Source: Actinomycetes bacterium | Lineage (GTDB): Bacteria; Actinomycetota; Acidimicrobiia; Acidimicrobiales; Palsa-688 | NCBI GenBank assembly: GCA_021796905.1 | Contig: JAKABK010000159.1 | Coordinates: forward strand, 1 to 5,533 | Reading direction: 5' to 3' | Length of the DNA: 5,533 nucleotides | Part shown: in pieces, positions 1 through 5,485 of the stretch | How positions within the stretch are numbered: position 1 is the first letter of the stretch | Layout of the letters: the number at the start of each line of letters is the position of its first letter | Translations under genes and position numbers: made by a program | Notes under the pieces: generated by a model | Seen by the model: the letters and a program-made list of their open reading frames with translations, nothing else | Database searches by the model: none | Told to the model about the DNA's origin: nothing

Positions 1-114
1 GCGTCCCCCGGAGCCGGCAGCGGCGGCCCCGGGCCGGCCCCGGGTCTTCCTGCCGCCGCGAGGCGGCACCGCGGTGGCCTTCGGAGCGGTCGTGGGTGCG
101 TCGTCGGGGGGCAC
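1..114 (-). CDS. Possible N-terminus of a divergent gene, cut by the left edge
   Basis: Reading the minus strand from a GTG at 114-112, the frame stays open for 38 codons to the window edge. It would encode a peptide starting MPPDDAPTTAPKATAV, followed by a basic Arg/Gly/Pro/Ala-rich stretch. Third codon positions are G or C in about 33 of 38 codons, as expected for a coding frame here, but GC-rich DNA gives open frames by chance. Support comes from a TACCAT box on the same strand nine bases before the GTG (plus-strand 129-124), suitable for a nearly leaderless transcript. The Pro/Ala-rich, then Arg/Gly-rich composition looks like a disordered cytoplasmic N-terminus. No domain is visible, so no function is assigned. 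It would be transcribed divergently from the sigma factor gene. Confidence 0.3.
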   Translation of the reverse strand, partial: MPPDDAPTTAPKATAVPPRGGRKTRGRPGAAAAGSGGR

Positions 115-123
115 GATGTGGTG

Positions 124-129
124 ATGGTA
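124..129 (-). promoter_or_regulatory. Candidate -10 box (TACCAT) for the divergent minus-strand gene
   Basis: On the minus strand TACCAT fits the TANNNT form of actinobacterial -10 elements. It is followed by nine bases and then GTG (114-112), so transcription would start at, or about three bases before, the start codon. I see no clear -35 element. The assignment depends on the partial gene being real. Confidence 0.22.
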
Positions 130-146
130 GCGGTGCTCCCCCGCAC

Positions 147-740
147 ATGAGGTCGCGCCGGGCGCCGCCGGAGGGCGACCGGTACGCTGCGGTCATCGCC
201 AGCGAAGACGATCGCCTCGTGGCGCAGGCGCAAGCGGGGGATCGCAGGGCGCTCGAGGCGCTCCTACGGGCCCACCAGGACCGCCTGTTCGTCGTGTGCC
301 GCCGGCTGACCGGCAGCGACGCCGACGCGGCCGACGTGCTGCAGGACGCGATGATCGCGCTGGTGCGGGGACTGCCCCGTTTCGACCGCCGCTCCAGCTT
401 CGCCACCTGGTCCTACCGGATCGCGGTCAACGCCTCCCTCGACGAGCTCCGGGCCCGGTCCCGCCGTCCGCGCCCCGGGGCCGGCCCCGACGACGGTCCC
501 CCGGTCGCGGACCGGACCGACGGTGTCGCCGAGCGCCTGGAGCTCGACGCCGCCTTGTCGCGTCTCAGCCCCGAGCACCGGGCCGCGGTGGTGCTGCGCG
601 ACCTCTGCCAGCTCGAGTACTCCGAGATCGCCGAGATCCTCCACGTGCCGCTCGGCACGGTGCGCTCCCGCATCGCCCGCGGCCGGGCCGCAATGGTAGC
701 TCTGCTCGGTGGACGCCACGAACCGGTAGGTGCCCCGTGA
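147..740 (+). CDS. ECF-type RNA polymerase sigma factor (sigma-70 family)
   Basis: Encodes a 197-residue protein (counted from ATG 147) that would direct RNA polymerase to promoters of a stress or envelope regulon. Region 2 covers about residues 22-107: an RALEALLRAHQDRLF helix, then the DVLQDAMIALVRGLPRFD core-binding segment, then the SFATWSYRIAVNASLDELR -10-recognition helices. A charged, Pro/Gly-rich linker (about 108-130) joins it to region 4 (about 131-185), whose helix-turn-helix reads YSEIAEILHVPLGTVRSRI. The length is typical of ECF factors, with no extra C-terminal domain. The stop overlaps the anti-sigma GTG by 4 nt, implying translational coupling. The start is uncertain. An upstream GTG at 96 has a GGAG eight or nine bases before it but adds an unlikely Arg/Gly-rich leader. 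ATG 147 has no clear Shine-Dalgarno site. A -10-like box at 183-188 suggests a start near 195-219. The family call is firm; the regulon is unknown. Confidence 0.93.
   Translation: MRSRRAPPEGDRYAAVIASEDDRLVAQAQAGDRRALEALLRAHQDRLFVVCRRLTGSDADAADVLQDAMIALVRGLPRFDRRSSFATWSYRIAVNASLDELRARSRRPRPGAGPDDGPPVADRTDGVAERLELDAALSRLSPEHRAAVVLRDLCQLEYSEIAEILHVPLGTVRSRIARGRAAMVALLGGRHEPVGAP
183..188 (+). promoter_or_regulatory. Candidate -10 box (TACGCT) within the annotated 5' part of the sigma factor gene
   Basis: TACGCT fits TANNNT. Six bases later comes an in-frame ATC codon (195-197), the same geometry as the TAGCCT box and ATG of serA. If this is the real promoter, the ATG at 147 lies upstream of the transcript and cannot be the start. 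Translation would then begin at a rare ATC (195) or at the GTG at 219. No convincing -35 element is present. The box could also be chance sequence within codons. Confidence 0.25.
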
Positions 741-1621
741 CCCTCCTCGACCGGCACCTGGGCGTCGAGGCGCTCTCCGCGGCGCTCGACGGCGAGACCG
801 ATCCGGTCGCGGTCGCCCACCTGGAGGCGTGCCCGACGTGCCGGGAGCGCCTCGCGACGTGGGCCGCGGTGGTCGGCTCGCTCCGCTCGACCGCCGCCGG
901 CAGTCTCGACGCCGGCAGGGCCGACCGGATCGTCGCCGCCGCTCTCGCGTCGGTGCCCGCCGAGCTCGCGTCGGTGCCGCCGGCGCCCGCCGAGCTCGCT
1001 TCGGTGCTGCCGGCGCCTGCCGCTGCCGACCGGCCGGAGCGCGCCCGCCGGGGTGTCCCGGCACCGTGGCGCGGCCTGCTGGTCACCGCCGGCGCCGGTG
1101 TCGCCGCCGTCGGTCTCGTCGCGCTCGCCGTGGTCGGTCTCCGGCACCTCGGTCCGGGGTCGTCGGCGTCGAGCAGCGCCGCCCCCGCCGGTCAACCCGC
1201 GCCCGGTGGCCACACGGCGGCGTCTGCTGCCGGCGGTTCGGTGAGCGCCGGGCGCGCGTCGGCCGGCCCGGAGCGCTCCGCGTCCCCCGCTGCTGCGTCC
1301 CCCGCCGCCGCGCTCCGCCCGGCCGCCGACGCGCGGGACCTGCGACTGGAGCTGCGCTCGAGGCTCGGGAGCGGACCGGGCGCGGGGTCCCTCCGGGTCA
1401 CCGGCGGGTCGAGCGGCACCGCCGTCGGCTCGGGCGTGCTGGCGGCTTGCCTGCCCGCGGCCTCCCGACGGTCGGCTCCCGGCGCCGGTCGACCGGTGCT
1501 CGCCGCGACCGTCCGCCTGGCGGGCGAGCCGGCGGAGGTCTACGTCTACCCCGACGGTCACACCTGGGAGGCCCAGGTCCTGTCGCGACGCTGCGCCCCG
1601 CTGACCGAGCTGCGTTTCTGA
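737..1621 (+). CDS. Membrane-anchored zinc-finger anti-sigma factor, likely partner of the upstream ECF sigma
   Basis: A 294-residue protein starting at the GTG that overlaps the sigma gene stop (GTGA). The N-terminal cytoplasmic domain carries H28-x3-C32-x2-C35 (HLEACPTC), the zinc-binding signature of ZAS/zf-HC2 anti-sigma factors, with an additional His at 7. Such domains bind and silence ECF sigma factors. A Pro/Ala/Ser-rich linker (about 66-97) contains a duplicated ten-residue unit. One hydrophobic helix (about 113-135) follows basic residues (RARRG) and should anchor the protein, placing the C-terminus outside. The outer part begins with a low-complexity Ala/Ser/Gly/Pro stretch (about 140-197). 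It ends in a more ordered segment (about 198-294) with VYVYPDGHTWEAQ and two cysteines, C238 and C286, that could form a disulfide. The signal sensed is unknown and I do not recognise the outer domain. The anti-sigma role is inferred from motif, topology and coupling. Confidence 0.88.
   Translation: MTLLDRHLGVEALSAALDGETDPVAVAHLEACPTCRERLATWAAVVGSLRSTAAGSLDAGRADRIVAAALASVPAELASVPPAPAELASVLPAPAAADRPERARRGVPAPWRGLLVTAGAGVAAVGLVALAVVGLRHLGPGSSASSSAAPAGQPAPGGHTAASAAGGSVSAGRASAGPERSASPAAASPAAALRPAADARDLRLELRSRLGSGPGAGSLRVTGGSSGTAVGSGVLAACLPAASRRSAPGAGRPVLAATVRLAGEPAEVYVYPDGHTWEAQVLSRRCAPLTELRF
961..1020 (+). repeat. Two tandem 30-bp repeats inside the anti-sigma linker
   Basis: Bases 961-990 and 991-1020 are adjacent 30-bp copies differing at three positions (G/T at the tenth base, C/T at the eighteenth and twenty-eighth). 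Each encodes roughly AELASV(P/L)PAP. A shortened, partly matching copy lies just before (about 941-960). The unit is a multiple of three, so copy-number change would lengthen or shorten the cytoplasmic linker between zinc finger and membrane helix without a frameshift. Confidence 0.85.
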
Positions 1622-1641
1622 CTCTGAGCCCTGGGCGGACA

Positions 1642-1694
1642 GCTCCTGTGCGGGAGCGATCCCTGCTCGGCGCCGGAGACACCCCGCCCGGGGT
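1642..1694 (+). other. Two small GC hairpins in the gap between the anti-sigma gene and serA
   Basis: GCTCC (1642-1646) pairs with GGAGC (1653-1657) across a six-base loop. ACCCC (1681-1685) pairs with GGGGT (1690-1694) across a four-base loop. Neither is followed by a T-run. They could form a weak U-less terminator for the sigma/anti-sigma operon, or the second could be an operator near the serA -35 region. Hairpins of this size are common by chance at this GC content. Confidence 0.2.
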
Positions 1695-1710
1695 CCCCGC
1701 CCACCCTCGC

Positions 1711-1716
1711 TAGCCT
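1711..1716 (+). promoter_or_regulatory. serA: Candidate -10 box (TAGCCT) for a leaderless serA transcript
   Basis: TAGCCT matches the TANNNT -10 form and ends exactly six bases before the serA ATG at 1723. Transcription would therefore start at or next to the A of the start codon. This fits the lack of a purine-rich Shine-Dalgarno site before serA (only GTGGG directly adjoining the ATG). No good -35 element is visible around 1688-1693. It suggests serA has its own promoter, independent of the sigma factor operon. Confidence 0.45.
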
Positions 1717-1722
1717 CGTGGG

Positions 1723-2937
1723 ATGGACCATCCCCACGAACAGCCCCGCGCCCTGCTCGTCGAGGCGATCCATCCCGACGCGACCGGCCTGCTCCAGGCG
1801 GCCGGCTGGTCGGTCGAGACCGCCGACCGGGCACTGCCGGACCACGAGCTCGCCGGTCGTCTCGAAGGCGTCCAGCTGCTCGGGATCCGCTCCCAGACCC
1901 AACTGTCCGAGGCGATCTTCGACAAGTGCCCCGAGCTGGTGGCGGTCGGCGCGTTCTGCATCGGCACCAACCAGATCGACCTGCCGGCCGCCGCGGAGCG
2001 CGGGGTGGCGGTCTTCAACGCCCCGTTCTCCAACACCCGTAGCGTCGTGGAGCTGGTCGTGGCCGAGATCATCGGCCTCACCCGCCGGCTGAGCGAGAAG
2101 GACCGGGCGATGCACGCCGGGGTCTGGGACAAGTCGGCGTCCGGCGCCCACGAGGTGCGCGGCCGGCGCCTCGGGATCGTCGGCTACGGCAACATCGGGA
2201 CCCAGCTGTCGGTCCTCGCCGAGAACCTCGGGATGAGCGTCTACTTCTACGACACCGCGGACCGTCTCGCTCTCGGCAACGCCCGCCGCTGCTCGAGCCT
2301 GGAGGAGCTGTTGGCGTCGGTCGACGTGGTCAGCCTCCACGTCGACGGTCGCCCCGACAACCGGAACCTGTTCGGGGAGGAGGAGCTGGCCGCGATGCGA
2401 CCGGGAGCGCTCTTCTTGAACCTGAGCCGCGGGTTCGTGGTCGACCACGCCGCCCTGCGCCGCCACATCGAGGCGGGGCACCTCGCCGGCGCCGCGATCG
2501 ACGTGTTCCCGAGCGAGCCTTCGGGGCGGGGGGAACCGTTCGTCTCGGAGCTGCAGGGCCTCCCGAACGTGATCCTCACCCCCCACATCGGGGGCAGCAC
2601 CGAGGAGGCCCAGGTCGACATCGGCCATTTCGTGGCCCACAAGCTGATCGACTACGCGAAGCGGGGCAGCACCGCCCTGTCGGTCAACCTGCCCAACGTC
2701 GAGCTGGCGGAGCGCTCCGGGTCGCACCGCTTCGTGCACGTCCACCGCAACACGCCCGGGGTCCTGGCGGCGATCAACGCGGTCTTCGCCGAGGAGGGAG
2801 TCAACATCGAGGGCCAGGCGCTCGCCACCCGCGGGGACATCGGCTACGTGATCACCGACGTCGCCAGCGATTTCAGTCCCGGCACCCTCCACCGCCTGGC
2901 CGGGATGCAAGAGACCGTCCGGCTGCGGGTGCTCTAG
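1723..2937 (+). CDS. serA: D-3-phosphoglycerate dehydrogenase, short ACT-domain type
   Basis: Catalyses NAD-dependent oxidation of 3-phosphoglycerate to 3-phosphohydroxypyruvate, the first step of serine biosynthesis, in the cytoplasm. The 404 residues align almost without gaps to E. coli SerA (410 residues). Visible in order are: the substrate-domain motif GAFCIGTNQIDL (76-87) and FNAPFSNTRSVVEL (98-111); the Rossmann loop G154-Y-G156-N-I-G159; D177 for NAD binding; and the catalytic trio R236 (NLSRG), E265 (DVFPSEP) and H288 (LTPHIGGST). The C-terminal ACT domain (about 335-404) keeps H341 and N343 of HRNTPGVL and N361 of VNIEGQ, matching the E. coli serine-binding residues, so feedback inhibition by serine is expected. 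There is no extra ~100-residue ASB domain as in the mycobacterial type. ATG 1723 is chosen for alignment length and the -10 box six bases upstream. The gene is intact; the call is very secure. Confidence 0.97.
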   Translation: MDHPHEQPRALLVEAIHPDATGLLQAAGWSVETADRALPDHELAGRLEGVQLLGIRSQTQLSEAIFDKCPELVAVGAFCIGTNQIDLPAAAERGVAVFNAPFSNTRSVVELVVAEIIGLTRRLSEKDRAMHAGVWDKSASGAHEVRGRRLGIVGYGNIGTQLSVLAENLGMSVYFYDTADRLALGNARRCSSLEELLASVDVVSLHVDGRPDNRNLFGEEELAAMRPGALFLNLSRGFVVDHAALRRHIEAGHLAGAAIDVFPSEPSGRGEPFVSELQGLPNVILTPHIGGSTEEAQVDIGHFVAHKLIDYAKRGSTALSVNLPNVELAERSGSHRFVHVHRNTPGVLAAINAVFAEEGVNIEGQALATRGDIGYVITDVASDFSPGTLHRLAGMQETVRLRVL

Positions 2938-2942
2938 CTGGG

Positions 2943-2978
2943 CGCTCCGGCGCCGGGAGCGGCCCGCCCGGGGCGGGC
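2943..2978 (+). terminator. Tandem GC hairpins after serA, possible U-less terminator
   Basis: Six bases after the serA stop, CGCTCC (2943-2948) pairs perfectly with GGAGCG (2956-2961) over a seven-base loop. Directly behind, GCCCGCC (2962-2968) pairs with GGCGGGC (2972-2978) over a three-base loop. Neither is followed by a T-tract, so this is not a classical intrinsic terminator, although U-less hairpins are often proposed as terminators in high-GC actinobacteria. Only about 12 bases separate the second stem from the GH31 GTG at 2991, and no -10 box is evident between them. The structure may instead partly attenuate read-through from serA into the glycosidase gene. Confidence 0.4.
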
Positions 2979-2990
2979 GCAGCGGCGGGT

Positions 2991-5387
2991 GTGCTGGACT
3001 GGGGACCGATGGCCCACCTGGTGCGCGCGCTGCTGGGCGCTGAGCGCAGCGTGGACAGCGTCGAGCTGCGCCTCGCCGGCGTCGCCTTCGTCCCCCTCGC
3101 CCCGCTGCCGGGGATCATCACCGGGGAATCGCCCGCCGAGCAGGGCCTCGACCAGCGGCTACCCAACTCCCCCGATCTCGGGCCAACGAAGCCGGTCGCG
3201 CTCCGCCCGGCGGTCCTCACCGTCGCCGCCGCGACCCCCGGGGTGCTGCGCCTCACGCTCCGCGGCGCCGGCGACGACGCCGGGTCGGCCTGGCCGGATC
3301 CCCCCGACGACGACGCTCTCGGGATGCTCGTGGGTGACCGCCCGAACGGCTCCCCGCTCGAGCTCGTCGAGACCGGCGACGGCACCCTGGAGCTGCGCAC
3401 CTCCGAGCTGGTCCTGCGGCTCCGGTGCCGACCGTTCGGCTTCGAGCTGGCCGAAGCCTCCGGGGCGCTGCTCACCCGCTCCGGCGGGGACCGCCGCCAG
3501 GTGGCCGGGTTCCCGCTCACCGCCGCGATGGCCTGGGAGGCCGCCGCCTGGTGCTCGGTGAGCTTCGAGCTGGCCCCCGGAGAGCTCGTCGCCGGCCTCG
3601 GCGAGCAGTTCGCTTCGCTGGTCCACAACGGGCGGCGCCTCGAGCTCGTCGCCGACGACGCCTTCGGCACCGGCACCGGGGAGGTCTACAAGGCGGCGCC
3701 GCTGCTGCACTCCTCCGCCGGCTGGTCGGCGTTCGTGCACACCCCCGGTCCGCTCGTCGCCGACGTCGGCTCCCGCCACTCCGGGATCCTCGAGCTGGTC
3801 GCCGAGGAGCCCCGCCTCGACCTGTGGTTGATCGCAGGGGGCGGTCTGCGGGAGCGCCTCGGGGTCTACACCCGTCTCACCGGGCGGATGCCGGTCGTGC
3901 CCCGCTGGGCTCTCGGGCTGTGGATGTCGCGCTGCCGGTACCGGACCCGTTCCGAGCTGGAGGCGGCCGCCGCGGGGATGAGGGCGCACCGGGTCCCATG
4001 CGACCTGGTCCACGTCGACCCCGACTGGCTGGAGCGCGACCGGCTCAACTGCGACTTCGTCTGGAGCGACGAGAAGTACCCGGACCCGGCAGGCATGATC
4101 GCCGGGCTCCGCCGCGACGGGTTCCGGGTCTCGGTGTGGGAGCTGCCCTACCTCGACCCGGAGTCCCCGCTCCACGAGCAGGCCGCGGCCGCCGGGTACC
4201 TGGTCCGCCGGGCGGACGGCACTCTCGCCGTGGCGTCGAGGGCCTTCGCCCGAGACGGTCGCCCCAGGGCGCTGGTGGACTTCTCGAACCCCCGGGCGCG
4301 TGCCTGGTGGCAGGAACTGAACCGCCGGCTCGTCGACGTCGGCTTCTCGGTCCTCCAGTGCGATTTCGGGGAGGGCCTTCCCGACGACGCGGTGATGTCC
4401 GACGGACGCTCGGGCCGGTCGTGGCGCAACCTCTACCCCCTCTGGTACAACCGGACCGTCGCCGAGGTCCTCGGGGCGACGGCCGACCGGGTCGGGTCCG
4501 GGTCGATGATCCTCGGTCGCAGCGGCTGGGCCGGCTCGCAGCGCTACCCCGCCCAGTGGGGCGGTGACCCCGAGGCCAGCGTCGCCGGCCTGGCCGCCTC
4601 GCTGCGGGCGGGGCTCGGCTGGTCGCTCAGCGCACCCGGCTTGTGGGGCCACGACATCGGCGGCTTCTACGGCGACGGTCCGAGCCGGGGGCTCTACATC
4701 CGTTGGGCGCAGGCCGGTTGCCTGTCGCCCCTCGCCCGCTTCCACGGCCTGACCCCCCGCGAGCCGTGGGCGATGGGCGAGGCGGCCCTCGGCATCGTGC
4801 GTGACTTCGCCGAGCTGCGCTACCGGCTCCTTCCCTACCTCGAGAGCACCGTCCACGAGTCGTCGCTCAACGGTTGGCCGGTCATGCGGCCCCTCGCCTT
4901 CGAGGCCCCGGAGCTGACCGGGTTGTGGCGCGTCGAGCACGAGTGGCTGCTCGGATCCGACCTGCTCGTCGTCGCGGTGCTCGACGACCGCCTGGGTCCG
5001 GCGACGGTGGAGGTGCACCTCCCTCCCGGAAGGTGGGTCGACTTCTGGAGCGGCGAAGCCCGCGGCGGCCCGGCGAGCTTCGTCGAGACGGTCCCGATCG
5101 AGCGGATCCCGCTGTATGTCCGGGCGGGAGCGGTGGTCCCGATGGGGCCCCTCGGGGCTTGCAGCGACCAGATTCCCGCCGGCACCTGGGAGCTGCACGC
5201 CTTCGGTGGCGCGGACCGCACCACCGAGGTGCGCGGGCCGCACGGCACCGCCCGGTACCGGCTGGTCACCTCGACCGGGGGGACTCCCGTCGCGGTCGCC
5301 GTCGACGAGCCGTTCCCACTGGCGACCGGGGCGGTGCTGCACGAGCCCGACGGGCAGCGACCCTTGCCGCTGGTCGGCTGGTCCTGA
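2991..5387 (+). CDS. Glycoside hydrolase family 31, YicI-like; probable intracellular alpha-glucosidase or alpha-xylosidase
   Basis: A 798-residue retaining exo-glycosidase that should release alpha-linked sugars from non-reducing ends. No signal peptide or membrane helix is visible, so it is likely cytoplasmic. A divergent N-terminal beta region (about 1-195) leads to GLGEQFASLVHNGR (from 202), closely matching E. coli YicI. The catalytic barrel (about 305-640) contains HVDPDW (341-346), SVWELPY (381-387), nucleophile D458 in CDFGEG, GRSGWAGSQRYP (R510), acid/base D526 in WGGD and LWGHDIGGF (551-559). C-terminal beta domains follow, with LGSDLLVVAV and PLYVRAGAVVPMG. YicI is 772 residues; the excess here is mostly N-terminal. 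Residues that set YicI xyloside specificity differ (see findings), so substrate is uncertain and a hexoside is favoured. The start could be GTG 2991 or ATG 3009 (792 residues); neither has a well-spaced ribosome site. It may be cotranscribed with serA, 53 nt upstream. The family is secure. Confidence 0.94.
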   Translation: MLDWGPMAHLVRALLGAERSVDSVELRLAGVAFVPLAPLPGIITGESPAEQGLDQRLPNSPDLGPTKPVALRPAVLTVAAATPGVLRLTLRGAGDDAGSAWPDPPDDDALGMLVGDRPNGSPLELVETGDGTLELRTSELVLRLRCRPFGFELAEASGALLTRSGGDRRQVAGFPLTAAMAWEAAAWCSVSFELAPGELVAGLGEQFASLVHNGRRLELVADDAFGTGTGEVYKAAPLLHSSAGWSAFVHTPGPLVADVGSRHSGILELVAEEPRLDLWLIAGGGLRERLGVYTRLTGRMPVVPRWALGLWMSRCRYRTRSELEAAAAGMRAHRVPCDLVHVDPDWLERDRLNCDFVWSDEKYPDPAGMIAGLRRDGFRVSVWELPYLDPESPLHEQAAAAGYLVRRADGTLAVASRAFARDGRPRALVDFSNPRARAWWQELNRRLVDVGFSVLQCDFGEGLPDDAVMSDGRSGRSWRNLYPLWYNRTVAEVLGATADRVGSGSMILGRSGWAGSQRYPAQWGGDPEASVAGLAASLRAGLGWSLSAPGLWGHDIGGFYGDGPSRGLYIRWAQAGCLSPLARFHGLTPREPWAMGEAALGIVRDFAELRYRLLPYLESTVHESSLNGWPVMRPLAFEAPELTGLWRVEHEWLLGSDLLVVAVLDDRLGPATVEVHLPPGRWVDFWSGEARGGPASFVETVPIERIPLYVRAGAVVPMGPLGACSDQIPAGTWELHAFGGADRTTEVRGPHGTARYRLVTSTGGTPVAVAVDEPFPLATGAVLHEPDGQRPLPLVGWS

Positions 5388-5425
5388 CGGCCCGCCATGA
5401 CGGTGCGCGACCCCGACGTCTTGGA

Positions 5426-5474
5426 GATCCTGACAGGGGCGTTATCGTTATCGGACAGGTGTTGCTTCAGGATC
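5426..5474 (+). promoter_or_regulatory. Promoter/operator-like island with nested direct and inverted repeats
   Basis: The island is locally AT-rich. An 8-bp perfect inverted repeat, GATCCTGA (5426-5433) and TCAGGATC (5467-5474), brackets it. Inside are two adjacent GTTATC copies (5441-5446, 5447-5452) and two GACAGG copies spaced 22 bp apart (5432-5437, 5454-5459). TATCGT (5443-5448) is a plausible -10 box; TTGGAG (5421-5426), 16 bases upstream, is a weak -35. A start near 5455 would leave a leader of about 30 bases before the GTG at 5486. The symmetry could be a repressor site or an RNA stem ending next to the ribosome site. Both readings are inference. Confidence 0.45.
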
Positions 5475-5482
5475 GGAAAGGG
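5475..5482 (+). promoter_or_regulatory. Ribosome binding site (GGAAAGGG) for the last gene
   Basis: GGAAAGGG is the best Shine-Dalgarno-like purine run before any gene here and ends three bases before GTG 5486. It decides the start in favour of 5486 over the in-frame ATG at 5507. It begins immediately after the right arm of the inverted repeat (5467-5474), so folding of that stem could affect access to it. Confidence 0.5.
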
Positions 5483-5485
5483 CTG

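Noticed and set aside
296..736. In-frame upstream extension of the anti-sigma frame to 296
   Set aside because: This stretch overlaps conserved sigma regions 2 and 4 in another frame and reads as Arg/Pro-rich noise. The GTG overlapping the sigma stop is the natural start.
730..1713. Alternative plus-strand frame of 327 codons over the anti-sigma gene
   Set aside because: The translation is mostly Arg/Pro/Gly. The other frame from GTG 737 carries the zinc-finger signature and a membrane helix, and it stops at 1621 as expected.
413..1834. Minus-strand open frame of 473 codons across the sigma, anti-sigma and serA start
   Set aside because: It crosses three plus-strand genes and their intergenic gap, and it is Arg/Gly-rich without domains. 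It is not credible as a gene.
1558..2910. Minus-strand open frame of 450 codons opposite serA
   Set aside because: It lies antisense to an unmistakable SerA and starts inside its ACT domain. The translation shows no family features, so it is a GC-driven shadow.
3159..5342. Minus-strand open frame of 727 codons opposite the GH31 gene
   Set aside because: Its translation is low-complexity Arg/Gly/Pro/Glu-rich with no recognisable domain. It is antisense to a protein with clear GH31 catalytic motifs. Long antisense frames are expected at this GC content.
5428..5437. CCTGACAGG mini-palindrome as a separate operator
   Set aside because: At nine bases with a four-base arm it is likely by chance. 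It is better considered as part of the larger repeat island already described.
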